Below are positions 1 through 9,684 of a stretch of 64,000 nt of DNA, in pieces; positions within the stretch are counted from its first letter, which is position 1, and each line of letters starts with the position of its first letter. Location: the NCBI RefSeq assembly GCF_021026345.1, contig NZ_JAJNCZ010000001.1, positions 434,001 through 498,000 on the forward strand, in the 5' to 3' direction. The notes under the pieces were generated by a model. It saw only the letters and a program-made list of their open reading frames with translations. It was not told the DNA's origin and did not search any database. Origin of the DNA: Rhizobium sp. GN54. GTDB taxonomy: Bacteria; Pseudomonadota; Alphaproteobacteria; Rhizobiales; Rhizobiaceae. The translations under genes and the position numbers were made by a program.

Positions 1-491
1 TAGGTGTTCCGGTCGAACAGGCCGTTCGGATTGGAGAAATGGGTGCCGGTAAGACCGAGGCGTGCTGCCGTGTCGTTCATGCGCCGGACGAAGGAGGCCT
101 CGTCGGCGGACACCGCCTCCGCAAGCGCGACCGCGACGTCGTTCGCCGAAGCGGTGATCAGGGCGTAGAGCGCATCTTCGAGCGTCATCGCGCGACCGAC
201 GGTCAGGCCGGACTCCAGAAACGCCTGTTTCATCGCATTGCGCGACATGGTGACCGGCGTCGTCAGGCTCACCTCGCCGGATTGAAGGGCCTCGAACACC
301 ACGAGAGCCGTCATCAGCTTGGCCGTCGAGGCCGGATACCACTGCACGTCGGCATCCTCCTGATGGAGCACCTGGCGGCTGTCGGCGTCCACGACGAGCA
401 CGGGCGTCGCATTCGCCGGCATCCACGCAAGGAGGGATGCGGTCAATACAAGCCCTTTTAACGCTCGTCCGGCCATGCGGGTTTTCATCAT
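1..491 (-). CDS. D-alanyl-D-alanine carboxypeptidase (peptidase S11), 3' end outside the window
   Basis: A minus-strand reading frame starts at ATG 491 (a second ATG follows at 488) and stays open to the window edge, so about 163 residues are visible and the C-terminus is missing. A signal peptide ending near ANA is followed by the serine-peptidase tetrad S-T-A-K, in which the serine acylates and the lysine is the base. About 60 residues later comes S-A-N, the second motif of penicillin-binding D,D-carboxypeptidases. The third motif (KTG) would lie beyond the edge. The enzyme trims the terminal D-alanine of peptidoglycan pentapeptides in the periplasm. DacA, DacC and DacF cannot be told apart from this part. 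Confidence 0.88.
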   Translation of the reverse strand, partial: MMKTRMAGRALKGLVLTASLLAWMPANATPVLVVDADSRQVLHQEDADVQWYPASTAKLMTALVVFEALQSGEVSLTTPVTMSRNAMKQAFLESGLTVGRAMTLEDALYALITASANDVAVALAEAVSADEASFVRRMNDTAARLGLTGTHFSNPNGLFDRNT

Positions 492-603
492 GTCTCGTCT
501 CCGGAAGGAAGACGTCCTAATGCCACGATGCTTGATGCGAGCACAAGCATTTGCTGCGCGCGAGGCGCGTTCGCAGGATGAAGCCTGCCCGCTGGTCCGG
601 CCC

Positions 604-642
604 AAAAAATGCCGCCTGCAACGTCGGCGCTGCAGGCGGTTT
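604..642 (-). terminator. Rho-independent terminator of the cysHDN operon
   Basis: CCGCCTGCA (612-620) pairs perfectly with TGCAGGCGG (631-639) across a 10-base loop. On the minus strand the stem is followed by a T tract, the complement of AAAAAA at 604-609. It lies about 65 bases beyond the cysN stop codon, where the operon should end. Confidence 0.75.
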
Positions 643-705
643 CTTGTCGATCTTCAGGCGAGGGGCCGCACCTGCGGCCCCGCCAAAGCGTTCCGGAACG
701 TCCGC

Positions 706-2184
706 CTACTCGTCGAGGTCGGCGAGAATCTCGGCGGCGCGGCCGGCGCTGGTGTGGCGCACGTCCGCGTCGTGGCGGCGGTTGGCGAAGATCTCGGTCG
801 CCATCAGCCTGTCGGCGAGATCGGCCGGCAGCGACAGGATCACCCGCTCGTCGTCCTTGTGGATGCCGCCAAGCTCGGAATGCCGGCCGGTGATCATCCC
901 GCCGGCGACGGTGTTGTGCGTGTCGGGATCGATCAGGATGAAGGCGCCGGTCGTGCGGTTCTGCTCGTAGGTGTCGAAGATCGCCTGCTCGTCGAAGGAC
1001 AGCGCCACCTTGCCGATGGCGTTCATCGCGAGCCTGTCGGTCGCGGTCCAGTGACCGCTCTTCAGGTCGAGCTGGCTTACCGGCGCGACGCTGACGCGCT
1101 GGCGGCGGCTGCCGCTCTTCAGCCAGTAGCGCTTGCCGGGCTCGATGCCTTCCGGCTGCAGGGCGACGATCTGGGCGTCGAAGCTGCGCCCGGTCATCGG
1201 CTGGCTGTCGATCGAGACGATCATGTCGCCGCGCGAGACGTCGACCTGCCGGTCGAGGACGAGCGTGATCGCGTCGCCGCCGACGGCGGCATTGCGCACG
1301 AGGTCGAAGGTGACGATCTGCTTGACGTTGGCGACCATGCCGGAGGGAACGACGACGACGCTGTCGCCGGGCTTGACCGCGCCGCCGGCGACCGTGCCCT
1401 GGTAGCCGCGAAAGCTTTCGCCCGGGCGCGAGACGCGCTGGACGGGCAGGCGGAAGCCGACCGTCTGGTTGGAGCGGGCGGTGGCCTTCTCCAGCGTCTC
1501 GACCAGCGTCGGACCCTCGTACCACGGCATGGCGGCGCGGCCGTCATAGACGACGTTCTCGCCCTTCAGCGCCGAGACCGGGATCGCGGTGATCTGCTTG
1601 ACGCCGAGCGACAGCGCCAATTCCCTAAACTCGTGGCTGATCTCCTCGAAGCGGGCGCGGTCGTAGCCGGTCAGGTCGATCTTGTTGACGGCGAGCACGA
1701 ACTGGCGGATGCCCATCAGCGTCGCGATCGTAGCGTGCCGGCGCGTCTGCTCCAGGATGCCGGTGCGGGCATCGACGAGGAGCACGGCGAGGTCGGCGGT
1801 CGAGGCCCCGGTCGCCATATTGCGGGTATACTGCTCGTGGCCGGGCGTGTCGGCGACGATGAAGGAGCGCCGGTCGGTCGAGAAATAGCGGTAGGCGACG
1901 TCGATGGTGATGCCCTGTTCGCGCTCGGCCTGCAGGCCGTCGAGCAAAAGCGCGAAATCGGGCAGTCCGAGATCGTTCTGCTTGCCGGAGGAATCGCGCG
2001 CGAGCGTTGCCGCCTGGTCTTCCTTGACGGCCTTGGTATCCCAGAGCAGGCGGCCGATCAGCGTCGACTTGCCGTCATCCACGCTGCCGCAGGTGATAAG
2101 CCGCAGCGGGCGCGAATCGCGCGTGACGCGCTCGGTCTCGACGGCCGGGAAGGCGCTAACGGTTGCAGTTGCCGATGCGGTCAT
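706..2184 (-). CDS. cysN: Sulfate adenylyltransferase subunit 1 (GTPase)
   Basis: CysN is the regulatory GTPase of ATP sulfurylase. GTP hydrolysis drives CysD to form adenosine 5'-phosphosulfate (APS) from sulfate and ATP in the cytoplasm. The 492 residues contain the P-loop G-S-V-D-D-G-K-S-T near residue 33, the switch motif D-T-P-G-H-E and the guanine-specificity motif N-K-I-D, followed by translation-factor-like beta-barrel domains. The length is that of a stand-alone CysN. There is no C-terminal APS kinase domain as in NodQ/CysNC fusions, so APS is probably reduced directly by the neighbouring CysH. Its ATG lies one base after the cysD stop, which suggests translational coupling. Confidence 0.97.
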   Translation of the reverse strand: MTASATATVSAFPAVETERVTRDSRPLRLITCGSVDDGKSTLIGRLLWDTKAVKEDQAATLARDSSGKQNDLGLPDFALLLDGLQAEREQGITIDVAYRYFSTDRRSFIVADTPGHEQYTRNMATGASTADLAVLLVDARTGILEQTRRHATIATLMGIRQFVLAVNKIDLTGYDRARFEEISHEFRELALSLGVKQITAIPVSALKGENVVYDGRAAMPWYEGPTLVETLEKATARSNQTVGFRLPVQRVSRPGESFRGYQGTVAGGAVKPGDSVVVVPSGMVANVKQIVTFDLVRNAAVGGDAITLVLDRQVDVSRGDMIVSIDSQPMTGRSFDAQIVALQPEGIEPGKRYWLKSGSRRQRVSVAPVSQLDLKSGHWTATDRLAMNAIGKVALSFDEQAIFDTYEQNRTTGAFILIDPDTHNTVAGGMITGRHSELGGIHKDDERVILSLPADLADRLMATEIFANRRHDADVRHTSAGRAAEILADLDE

Positions 2185-2185
2185 T

Positions 2186-3139
2186 TCAGAAATACCCTTC
2201 GCGCTTCTTCTTTTCCATGGAGCCGGACTGGTCGCGGTCGATCGCGCGGCCCTGGCGTTCGGAGACGGTGGCGGTCTCCAGCTCGGTGATGATGTCGTCG
2301 AGCGTCGTCGCGGTCGAGCGGATCGCGCCCGTCAGCGGGAAGCAGCCGAGCGTGCGGAAGCGGATGACGCCCTCCTGCTTCGTCTCGCCGGGCAGAAGCT
2401 CCAGCCGCGGGTCCTCGGCGAGGATCATCATGCCGTCGCGCTCCACGAAGGGGCGCTTTTCGGCGAAGTAGAGCGGCACGATCGGGATGTTCTCGGCCTG
2501 GATGTAGCGCCAGATGTCGACCTCGGTCCAGTTCGACAGCGGGAAGGCGCGCACGCTCTCGCCGCGGTTGATCATGCCGTTGTAGATGTTCCACAGTTCC
2601 GGGCGCTGGTTGCGCGGGTCCCAGCGGTGGTCGGGGGTGCGGAACGAATAGATGCGCTCCTTGGCGCGCGAGGCCTCCTCGTCGCGCCGCGCGCCGCCGA
2701 AGGCCGCGTCGTACTTGCCGGCGTCGAGCGCCTGGCGCAGCGCCTCGGTCTTCATGATGTCGGTGTAGCGGGCCGAGCCGTGGGTGAACGGCGTGACGTT
2801 CTCGGCCGCCCCGCGCGGGTTGACGTGCTCGATCAGGTCGAGGTCGTAGCGCTTCACGATCTCGTCGCGGAAGGCGATCATCTCGGCGAACTTCCAGCCC
2901 GTGTTGACGTGCAGCAGCGGGAAGGGGACGCGGCCGGGATGGAAGGCCTTGCGGGCGAGATGCAGAAGGACCGACGAATCCTTGCCGATCGAATAGAGCA
3001 TCACCGGCCGTTCGAACTCGGCGGCGACCTCGCGGAAGATGTGGATGGCCTCGTTTTCGAGCGCCTTGAGATGGGGATCGAGCGGCGGCTTGGATGCGGC
3101 GGCACCCTTGGCTTCCGCCTCGTTGCGGATATCGGACAT
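2186..3139 (-). CDS. cysD: Sulfate adenylyltransferase subunit 2
   Basis: CysD is the catalytic subunit of ATP sulfurylase and partners CysN encoded directly downstream. It has 317 residues, the usual length. The PP-loop nucleotide-binding motif S-I-G-K-D-S-S lies near residue 65, within the ATP-pyrophosphatase fold shared with PAPS reductases. The start at ATG 3139 (M-S-D-I-R-N) is preferred over longer readings because a GGAGA ribosome site lies just upstream and homology begins soon after. It is the middle gene of cysH-cysD-cysN, 43 bases after cysH. Confidence 0.97.
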   Translation of the reverse strand: MSDIRNEAEAKGAAASKPPLDPHLKALENEAIHIFREVAAEFERPVMLYSIGKDSSVLLHLARKAFHPGRVPFPLLHVNTGWKFAEMIAFRDEIVKRYDLDLIEHVNPRGAAENVTPFTHGSARYTDIMKTEALRQALDAGKYDAAFGGARRDEEASRAKERIYSFRTPDHRWDPRNQRPELWNIYNGMINRGESVRAFPLSNWTEVDIWRYIQAENIPIVPLYFAEKRPFVERDGMMILAEDPRLELLPGETKQEGVIRFRTLGCFPLTGAIRSTATTLDDIITELETATVSERQGRAIDRDQSGSMEKKKREGYF

Positions 3140-3182
3140 TCTCTGACGGTCTCCGGAAATCTGTTCGGCCGGGGAAAGGGCC

Positions 3183-3932
3183 TTAGAGCGAACTGGAATT
3201 GAGCGAAGGGATGGCGGCCTCGGGAACGTGGAGACCGCATTCGCGCTTCTCGTCGTTTTCCCACCACCAGCGGCCGGCGCGCTCGGGCTCGCCCGGCTTG
3301 ATGGCACGGGTGCACGGCTCGCAGCCGATCGAGGGATAGCCGCGCGCATGCAGCGGGTTCACCGGCACGGCGTTGTCGGCGACGTAGGCCTTGATCGTGT
3401 CGAGGTCCCAGTCGGCAAGCGGGTTCACCTTGATCAGGTTGCGCTCGGCGTCGTACTCGGCAAAGGGCGTCTCCGCCCGGTTGCCGGACTGGCCGCGGCG
3501 CAGGCCGGTGATCCAGAAGGATGCCCCTTCGAGCGCACGCGCAAGCGGCTTCAGCTTGCGCGCGCCACAACAGGCGTGCCTGGCTTCGACGCTTTCATAG
3601 AAGCCGTTCAGGCCGTACTGGGCGATGTAGGCGTCCAGGTCGTCCTTCTGCGGGTGGAAGCGGGTGATCTCGATGCCGAAGCGCTCCTCGGTCTCGCCGA
3701 TCAGATCCGACGTCTCCTTGAAGAGGCGGCCGGTCTCGAGCGTGGCGACGTCGATCGGCAGGCGGTTCAGGCCGATCTCGGCGGTGATCACCTGGTCCTC
3801 GATGCCGAGGCTGGTGGTGAAGACGGTGCGGCCGCCGAGGCCGGCGACGAGCGCGAGCCGCCCGGCGAGGTCGAGTTCGGCCAGTTGTTCGTTGAGCGTC
3901 CTGGCGGCGCTGTGTTCCGTCATTGCAGTCAT
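3183..3932 (-). CDS. cysH: Adenylyl-sulfate (APS) reductase, [4Fe-4S] type
   Basis: The enzyme reduces activated sulfate to sulfite with thioredoxin or glutaredoxin. Cysteine pairs C121-C122 and C204/C207 match the iron-sulfur cluster ligands of bacterial APS reductases, which are absent from enterobacterial PAPS reductases. The catalytic ECGLH motif is at residues 231-235. This points to APS rather than PAPS as substrate, consistent with no APS kinase being seen here. The start is set at ATG 3932, which has an AGGG ribosome site eight bases upstream. An in-frame TTG at 3950 and an ATG at 3923 are alternatives. It is the first gene of the operon. Confidence 0.95.
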   Translation of the reverse strand: MTAMTEHSAARTLNEQLAELDLAGRLALVAGLGGRTVFTTSLGIEDQVITAEIGLNRLPIDVATLETGRLFKETSDLIGETEERFGIEITRFHPQKDDLDAYIAQYGLNGFYESVEARHACCGARKLKPLARALEGASFWITGLRRGQSGNRAETPFAEYDAERNLIKVNPLADWDLDTIKAYVADNAVPVNPLHARGYPSIGCEPCTRAIKPGEPERAGRWWWENDEKRECGLHVPEAAIPSLNSSSL

Positions 3933-4422
3933 GGAAAAGACCCTGTCCAAAGTTGGCCGGATTATCGCAGGCGGGCTCCGGGGCGGACAGAAAAACGGAT
4001 TTCCATTCGTTCTGGCTTAGAGCAAATATCTCTCTATCTCGCGCCGATGACAGAAATCCTGCCGCCCCGCGGTCGAGGCCATCCGTCCCGGGGAGGGGTT
4101 CTCACAAGGCCTCGCAGGAGTGCCACCGGGCCAGTTTCCGGGCGGCGACCGGATTGTCACGGGGCCATGGCCGCCCGATGCGGCGGCTTCCGCAGGCGTG
4201 GTTTCTGCCCTAAGGTGGCGGGGTCCGTGCCGCGGCAATGCGCGTCCTGCGGGCCGGGAGACGGTGGAAAACCCGCTTCCGCCCGGCCAATTCGGTGCCG
4301 GTCGCGTTTCGCGTCGCGGCGTTTTTGCGGCAGAAGCATGTCGCCGGGACCCCCGGCCACGGGAACGATTTTGCAGTCCGAAGCGCCGCAGGGAACCACT
4401 TTTGCGAAGTCCGCCTTCAATG
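3933..4422. other. Divergent intergenic region between cysH and sbp, no gene seen
   Basis: About 490 bases separate the two divergent sulfur operons. Short open frames here have no recognisable protein and are probably chance. Close to cysH, the minus strand reads GATAGAGAGATATTTGCTC (about 4022-4040). Its GATAGAG core recurs at 4443-4449, in front of sbp. The region should hold the cysH promoter, but I could not assign its boxes. Confidence 0.5.
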
Positions 4423-4450
4423 TTGACTTACTCTACTGACTAGATAGAGT
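4423..4450 (+). promoter_or_regulatory. Probable sigma-70 promoter of the sulfate transporter operon with overlapping inverted repeat
   Basis: TTGACT (4423-4428) and TAGAGT (4445-4450) are spaced 16 bases apart, 30 bases before the sbp start. The -10 hexamer is one arm of an inverted repeat, ACTCTA (4430-4435) and TAGAGT (4445-4450). A repressor or activator bound there would contact the promoter core. The region is markedly AT-rich compared with its surroundings. Confidence 0.5.
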
Positions 4451-4479
4451 TTGTTCACAAACCGAAGAGGGAGTGGAAA

Positions 4480-5499
4480 ATGTCCATTATTTCCAAACGC
4501 TTGAGCGCAGTCGCCCTGGGCCTCGGCCTGGCTGCCGGCAGCCTCACCGCCGCCTGGGCGCAAACGACGCTGCTGAATGTGTCCTACGATCCGACCCGTG
4601 AACTCTACAAGCAGTACAACACCGCCTTCATCGCCCACTGGAAGGCCGAGACCGGCGAAGACGTCTCGATCCAGCAGTCGCATGGCGGTTCCGGCAAGCA
4701 GGCCCGCTCCGTCATCGACGGCCTGGAGGCCGACGTCGTGACGCTGGCGCTCGAGGCCGACATCGACGCCATTGCGGAGCACTCCAAGAAGATCCCGGAA
4801 AACTGGCGCACGCTGCTTCCGAACAAGTCGACGCCCTATTCGTCGACGATCGTCTTCCTCGTCCGCAAGGGCAACCCGAAGGGCATCAAGGACTGGGGCG
4901 ACCTGATCAAGGACGACATCCAGGTGATCACGCCGAACCCGAAGACGTCAGGCGGCGCGCGCTGGAACTTCCTTGCCGCCTGGGCCTGGGCCGAAAAGGA
5001 ATTCGGCGGCGACAAGGCCAAGGTGACCGAATACGTCACCACGCTGTTCAAGCACGTTCCGGTTCTCGACACCGGCGCGCGCGGTTCCACCACCACCTTC
5101 GTCGAACGCGGCATCGGCGACGTGCTGCTGGCCTGGGAGAACGAGGCCTGGCTGGCGCTCGAGGAGCTCGGCCCGGAGGAATTCGAGATCGTCGCCCCGT
5201 CGATCTCCGTCTACGCCGAGCCGCCGGTGGCCGTGGTGAAGGGCAATGCCGAGGCCAAGGGCACGGAAAAGCTTGCCAACGCCTATCTCGAGTATCTTTA
5301 TAGCAAGGACGGCCAGAATCTCGCGGCCAAGAACTTCTATCGCCCGTCGGATCCGTCCATCGTCGATCCCGCGCTGCTGGAGAAGTTTCCGAAGCTGGAA
5401 CTCGTGACGATCGAGGCCTTTGGCGGATGGAAGAAGGCGCAGCCCGAATTCTTCGGTGACGGCGGCATCTTCGACCAGGTCTACAAGCCCGGCAACTGA
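4480..5499 (+). CDS. sbp: Sulfate ABC transporter, periplasmic substrate-binding protein
   Basis: This protein captures sulfate, and perhaps thiosulfate, in the periplasm for the CysTWA permease. The 339 residues begin with a Sec signal peptide that probably ends at A-W-A-Q. The mature N-terminus [12 protein letters not shown] is the Sbp/CysP signature, and [10 protein letters not shown] matches the anion-binding loop. The wording of the signature is closer to Sbp than to CysP. It is the first gene of the four-gene transporter operon and is divergent from cysHDN. Confidence 0.96.
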   Translation: MSIISKRLSAVALGLGLAAGSLTAAWAQTTLLNVSYDPTRELYKQYNTAFIAHWKAETGEDVSIQQSHGGSGKQARSVIDGLEADVVTLALEADIDAIAEHSKKIPENWRTLLPNKSTPYSSTIVFLVRKGNPKGIKDWGDLIKDDIQVITPNPKTSGGARWNFLAAWAWAEKEFGGDKAKVTEYVTTLFKHVPVLDTGARGSTTTFVERGIGDVLLAWENEAWLALEELGPEEFEIVAPSISVYAEPPVAVVKGNAEAKGTEKLANAYLEYLYSKDGQNLAAKNFYRPSDPSIVDPALLEKFPKLELVTIEAFGGWKKAQPEFFGDGGIFDQVYKPGN

Positions 5500-5522
5500 G
5501 ACCGAGGGGAACCGATCAACAC

Positions 5523-6383
5523 ATGACATCCGCCCGCAGCGCTGCGCGGTGGCACTGGAAAAACCCGAGCGTCATTCCGGGATTCGGACTGACGCTCGGG
5601 TTTACTCTGGCCTACCTGACGCTCATCATCCTCATTCCGCTGGCCGCTCTCGCCTGGCGTTCGGCTTCTCTCGGGTGGACCGATTTTCTCCGCCTCGTCC
5701 TCGATCCCCGCACGCTGGCGGCACTCAGGATCTCGTTTTCGACCGCGCTGATCGCCGCCGTCGTCAACGTCGTCTTCGGCGTCGTTGCCGCCTGGGTGCT
5801 GGTGCGCTACAATTTCCCCGGCCGCCGCATCGTCGACGCGGTCGTCGACCTGCCATTCGCGATCCCGACCGCCGTCGCCGGCATCGCGCTGACGGCGATC
5901 TATGCACCGAACGGCCTGATCGGCAGCCTGCTCGCGCCGCTGGGCATCAAGGTGGCCTATTCGCCGCTCGGCATCGTCGTGGCGCTGATCGCGATCGGCC
6001 TGCCCTTCGTCGTGCGCACGGTGCAGCCGGTGATGCAGGAGATCAGCCAGGAGGTCGAGGAGGCCGCGGCCTCGCTCGGCGCCAGCCGCTTCCAGACGAT
6101 CTTCCGCGTCATCCTGCCCGGCCTGACGCCGGCGATCCTCACCGGCTTCGCGCTCGCGCTCGCCCGCGGCATCGGCGAATACGGCTCCGTCATCTTCATC
6201 GCCGGCAACATTCCCTTCGTCTCCGAGATCGCTCCGCTTCTGATCGTCATCCGGCTGGAGGAGTTCGACTATGGCGCGGCGACGGTGATCGCGACCGTCA
6301 TGCTGATCATCTCGTTTCTGATGCTGTTCCTCATCAATTTCATCCAGGCCTGGAGCAGGCGGAGGTTCGGCTATGAGCAATGA
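5523..6383 (+). CDS. cysT: Sulfate ABC transporter permease CysT (CysU)
   Basis: An inner-membrane channel subunit of 286 residues with about six hydrophobic segments. The EAA loop, where the ATPase docks, is visible as [10 protein letters not shown] with the glycine about seven residues later. It pairs with CysW to form the heterodimeric pore. A GAGGGG ribosome site precedes the ATG, 23 bases after sbp. Its 3' end overlaps cysW by 11 bases, which suggests coupled translation. Confidence 0.95.
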   Translation: MTSARSAARWHWKNPSVIPGFGLTLGFTLAYLTLIILIPLAALAWRSASLGWTDFLRLVLDPRTLAALRISFSTALIAAVVNVVFGVVAAWVLVRYNFPGRRIVDAVVDLPFAIPTAVAGIALTAIYAPNGLIGSLLAPLGIKVAYSPLGIVVALIAIGLPFVVRTVQPVMQEISQEVEEAAASLGASRFQTIFRVILPGLTPAILTGFALALARGIGEYGSVIFIAGNIPFVSEIAPLLIVIRLEEFDYGAATVIATVMLIISFLMLFLINFIQAWSRRRFGYEQ

Positions 6384-7227
6384 GCGCTTCAAGAACCCGA
6401 TCACCGAAAGCGCGCCCGTCCGCTGGACGCTGATCGCAGCCGTTCTCGCCTTCCTCTCCCTCTTCGTCCTCACGCCGCTGGTGATCGTCTTCACCGAGGC
6501 CTTCAGCAAGGGCTGGGAGGAATATATTCTGGCCCTGCAGGAGCCAGACGCCGTGAAGGCGATCAGGCTGACGCTGCTGGTCGCCGCCATCGCCGTTCCC
6601 GCAAACCTTCTCTTCGGCCTCGCCGCCTCCTGGGCGATCGCCAAGTTCGAGTTTCGCGGAAAGTCGTTCCTGATCACGCTGATCGACCTGCCGTTCTCGG
6701 TTTCCCCGGTCATCTCGGGCCTGGTCTACGTGCTGCTGTTCGGCGCCAATTCCTTCCTGGGACCGATCCTGAAGTCGTATGGCATGCAGATCGTCTTCGC
6801 CGTGCCCGGCATCGTGCTGGCGACGATCTTCGTCACCTTTCCCTTCGTCGCCCGCGAATTGATCCCGCTGATGCAGGACCAGGGCACCGGCGACGAGGAG
6901 GCGGCGATCTCGCTCGGCGCCAATGGCTGGCAGACCTTCTGGTACGTCACCCTGCCGAACGTCAAATGGGCGCTTCTCTACGGCGTGCTGCTCTGCAACG
7001 CCCGCGCCATGGGCGAATTCGGGGCCGTCTCGGTCGTTTCTGGCCATATCCGCGGCCTGACAAACACCATGCCGCTGCATGTCGAGATCCTCTACAACGA
7101 CTACAACGTGGTCGGCGCCTTCGCCGTCGCATCGCTTCTGGCGCTCCTGGCGCTGCTGACGCTCGTGCTTCGCACAGTCCTTGAAACCCGCTACGGTTCC
7201 GAACTGTCGGCCGGCCAGAAACACTGA
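6373..7227 (+). CDS. cysW: Sulfate ABC transporter permease CysW
   Basis: The second inner-membrane permease subunit, 284 residues with about six membrane segments. Its EAA loop reads [10 protein letters not shown], followed by the family's conserved A-R-A-M-G-E-F-G-A segment. The start codon lies inside the end of cysT. CysW and CysT together form the sulfate channel driven by CysA. Confidence 0.95.
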   Translation: MSNERFKNPITESAPVRWTLIAAVLAFLSLFVLTPLVIVFTEAFSKGWEEYILALQEPDAVKAIRLTLLVAAIAVPANLLFGLAASWAIAKFEFRGKSFLITLIDLPFSVSPVISGLVYVLLFGANSFLGPILKSYGMQIVFAVPGIVLATIFVTFPFVARELIPLMQDQGTGDEEAAISLGANGWQTFWYVTLPNVKWALLYGVLLCNARAMGEFGAVSVVSGHIRGLTNTMPLHVEILYNDYNVVGAFAVASLLALLALLTLVLRTVLETRYGSELSAGQKH

Positions 7228-7243
7228 GAAGAACAGATCGCAC

Positions 7244-8275
7244 ATGGAAATTCGCGTTGAAAAGATCCGCAAGGAATTCGACCTCTACCCCGCTCTGCAC
7301 GACGTCTCGCTGAAGATCGAATCGGGCGAACTGATCGCCTTGCTCGGCCCCTCCGGCTCGGGCAAGACGACGCTCTTGCGCCTGATCGCCGGCCTCGAAC
7401 AGCCAACGCAGGGCCGCATCTTCTTCGGCAACGAGGACGCCTCCTACCGGTCGGTGCAGGAACGGAACGTCGGCTTCGTGTTCCAGCACTATGCCCTGTT
7501 CCGCCACATGAGCGTGCTCGACAACGTCGCCTTCGGCCTCAAGGTCCGCCCCAAGGGGCAGCGCCCGCCCAAGGCCGAGATCCGTCGCCGCGCGCTGGAA
7601 CTGCTCGACATGGTGCAACTGACCGGCCTGGAAAAGCGCTTCCCCAACCAGCTCTCCGGCGGCCAGCGCCAGCGCGTGGCGCTCGCCCGCGCCATGGCGA
7701 TCGAGCCGAAGGTGCTCCTCCTCGACGAGCCGTTCGGCGCGCTCGACGCCAAGGTGCGCAAGGAACTGCGCCGCTGGCTGCGCGAGTTCCACGACCGCAC
7801 CGGCCACACCACCGTCTTCGTCACCCACGACCAGGAAGAAGCGCTGGAACTCGCCGACCGCGTCGTCGTCATGAGCCAGGGCAAGATCGAGCAGGTCGGC
7901 TCGTCGGACGACGTCTACGACCGGCCGAATTCGCCCTTCGTCTTCTCCTTCATCGGCGAAAGCGCCAACCTGCCGGTCAGGGTCGAGGGCGGCGTTGTGC
8001 ATTTCCATGGCGCCCCGACCGGGCTGACGGCGCAGCGCGACGGCGAGGCGCGCCTGTTCTTCCGCCCGCAGGACGTCGCGCTGATCGAGGAGGGGCCGGG
8101 CATGACCGGACCCGTCACCTCCAGCCGCCGCCTCGCCGGCACCCGCATCGCCGAGATCGAGCTCGGCTCCTCCCAGGAGCCCTGTCACGTCGAGATCGAG
8201 GTGCCGCTGGAAGCGGCCGCCTCGAACGGTTCGATCCTGTCCTTCCGTCCGACCCGCTGGAAGCTGTTCTACTGA
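7244..8275 (+). CDS. cysA: Sulfate/thiosulfate import ATP-binding protein
   Basis: CysA is the ATPase of the importer, working as a dimer on the cytoplasmic face of CysTW. The 343 residues contain Walker A G-P-S-G-S-G-K-T, signature L-S-G-G-Q-R-Q-R, Walker B V-L-L-L-D-E-P and the H-loop T-H-D, followed by a C-terminal TOBE-like regulatory region. The start at M-E-I-R-V-E-K-I gives the family length; an upstream in-frame ATG at 7181 inside cysW would add a non-homologous tail. The gene follows cysW by 16 bases. Confidence 0.96.
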   Translation: MEIRVEKIRKEFDLYPALHDVSLKIESGELIALLGPSGSGKTTLLRLIAGLEQPTQGRIFFGNEDASYRSVQERNVGFVFQHYALFRHMSVLDNVAFGLKVRPKGQRPPKAEIRRRALELLDMVQLTGLEKRFPNQLSGGQRQRVALARAMAIEPKVLLLDEPFGALDAKVRKELRRWLREFHDRTGHTTVFVTHDQEEALELADRVVVMSQGKIEQVGSSDDVYDRPNSPFVFSFIGESANLPVRVEGGVVHFHGAPTGLTAQRDGEARLFFRPQDVALIEEGPGMTGPVTSSRRLAGTRIAEIELGSSQEPCHVEIEVPLEAAASNGSILSFRPTRWKLFY

Positions 8276-8291
8276 CGGTCTTGCCGGCCGC

Positions 8292-8325
8292 CGGAGGCGG
8301 CGGCCCGCAAGGACTTCCGCCTCCG
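8292..8325 (+). terminator. Possible terminator hairpin after cysA
   Basis: CGGAGGCGG (8292-8300) pairs with CCGCCTCCG (8317-8325). An alternative hairpin can form from the upstream GGCCGCC. There is no T tract, so termination here would be weak or Rho-dependent. Confidence 0.35.
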
Positions 8326-8452
8326 CCGTCAGTCCCCGGCCGGCACCGTTCACGTGCCCGGGGGCAACCGATCAAGCAATGGTGATCCCGTTCGCCTTCC
8401 AGTGGAGGTACGCTACCTATGGTCCCAGCCATCGGAAGGAAAGGAACGCGCC

Positions 8453-8836
8453 ATGCACCTGAGGAACGCCGTGTTCACGGCGGGCGCCGCCGCCGTCGTC
8501 TTCGCCGCCACCGCAGCGCTCGCCCATCACGGGTGGGGCTGGGCCGAGGAAGAGCAGACCGAACTGACCGGCACGATCCGCACGGTCACCATCGCCCCGC
8601 CGCATCCCGCGTTGGAGGTGGAGACGACGAGCGACGGTCTGTGGAAGATCGAGCTCGGCAATCCGCGCCAGACGCAGCGGGCGGGCTTCGTCGAGGGTTC
8701 GGCCAAGCCGGGCGACGAGGTCGTCGTGCTCGGCAACCGCTCGCTCGATGGCAACGAGAAGCGGATGAAGGCGGTGCGCATCACCGTCAACGGCAAGGTC
8801 TTCGATATCTATCCCGACCGGATCCGGACGAACTAG
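8453..8836 (+). CDS. DUF6152-type exported protein
   Basis: A 127-residue protein with a clear Sec signal peptide ending near A-L-A, followed immediately by H-H-G-W-G-W. The mature part has a G-T-I-R-T-V pattern, a P-P-H-P-A-L-E-V segment and alternating beta-like strands. This matches the layout I associate with DUF6152, small exported beta-barrel-like proteins of unknown function. The start at ATG 8453 is chosen because it directly begins the signal peptide. The next gene, a membrane protein, follows by nine bases, so the two are probably co-transcribed. The N-terminal histidines could bind metal, which is conjecture. Confidence 0.72.
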   Translation: MHLRNAVFTAGAAAVVFAATAALAHHGWGWAEEEQTELTGTIRTVTIAPPHPALEVETTSDGLWKIELGNPRQTQRAGFVEGSAKPGDEVVVLGNRSLDGNEKRMKAVRITVNGKVFDIYPDRIRTN

Positions 8837-8845
8837 GCGGCGCGC

Positions 8846-9328
8846 ATGCAGGCGCTGGACTGGCTCCCGGGATGGATCGCGGGATCCGCACTCGCGATGG
8901 CCCTGAAGGGATCGGCGACGCTGTACCTCTTCGTCAACGCTGCGCACATCCTGTCGATCGGCATGCTGTTCGGGGCGATCCTGGCGCTGGACCTGCGGCT
9001 GCTCGGGCTGGCGCGGCCGGTCCCGCTTGCAGCCGTTGCGCCCTACCTGTCGCGGATCGCCGCCACCGGCCTCGCGCTCGCCATCGCAACCGGCCTCTGC
9101 CTGTTCTCGGTCCGGCCGGCCGAATATGCGGCCAACCCCGCCTTCCTCGCCAAGCTCAGCCTGATCGCGCTTGGCCTCGTCAACGTCGCCGTCGTCCATT
9201 GCGGCTCTGGCTGGAAGACCGTGCTGGAAGGCGGCGCGCCGGGCCCCATGCTCCGCCTCGGCGCCACCGCCTCGCTCCTCGTCTGGATCGCCGCCGTCGT
9301 CGCCGGCCGCTGGATCGGGTTTCTCTGA
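8846..9328 (+). CDS. Small integral membrane protein, DUF2214/DUF6644-like
   Basis: A 160-residue protein with four predicted membrane segments (about residues 25-50, 62-85, 97-118 and 135-156). The first carries a histidine in A-A-H-I-L-S. The length and segment order resemble the DUF2214/DUF6644 membrane proteins often found next to DUF6152 genes, but the family name is uncertain from sequence alone. The last segment runs to the C-terminus. No catalytic motif is evident. Confidence 0.65.
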   Translation: MQALDWLPGWIAGSALAMALKGSATLYLFVNAAHILSIGMLFGAILALDLRLLGLARPVPLAAVAPYLSRIAATGLALAIATGLCLFSVRPAEYAANPAFLAKLSLIALGLVNVAVVHCGSGWKTVLEGGAPGPMLRLGATASLLVWIAAVVAGRWIGFL

Positions 9329-9393
9329 CCGGCTTGATCGCAACCCCGCCCTCGGCCATACTGCATCGCAATTGCAACGCACGAGGTGCCGCC

Positions 9394-9684
9394 ATGCCGA
9401 CCGGATCCGCGAAGACCGCCACCATTCCATCGCTGCGCGTCGAACCCGAACTGCGCGCAGCCGCCGAGAGCGTGCTGAAGGAGGGCGAGACGCTGTCCTC
9501 CTTCGTGGAGAGTTCGCTCCGCCGGCAGGTCGAGTACCGCAAGACGCAGGCGGAGTTCATTGCCCGCGGGCTGGCCTCGCTGGAAGAGGCAAGGCGGACC
9601 GGCGTCTATTATACATCCGAGGAGGTCCTCGGTGAGTTGCGAGAGATGCTGGAGGCGAAGCGCGCTGAGAAGCGATCCGAATGA
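9394..9684 (+). CDS. YlcI/YnfO-family antitoxin
   Basis: A 96-residue protein. The N-terminal T-I-P-S-L-R-V-E-P-E-L-R-A-A-A segment fits a ribbon-helix-helix DNA-binding domain, and the charged helical C-terminus would wrap the toxin. The pattern matches YlcI/YnfO-type antitoxins paired with RelE/ParE toxins. A GAGGTG ribosome site precedes the ATG at 9394. The stop overlaps the toxin start by four bases (ATGA), the usual coupling in type II modules, and the complex probably represses its own promoter. Confidence 0.82.
   Translation: MPTGSAKTATIPSLRVEPELRAAAESVLKEGETLSSFVESSLRRQVEYRKTQAEFIARGLASLEEARRTGVYYTSEEVLGELREMLEAKRAEKRSE

Noticed and set aside
475-2289. A 604-codon plus-strand frame opposite cysN
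   Set aside because: Antisense to cysN; arginine/aspartate/glycine-rich shadow without any domain.
4017-4443. Short frames in the cysH-sbp gap
   Set aside because: No homology pattern, poor starts, and overlapping frames on both strands.
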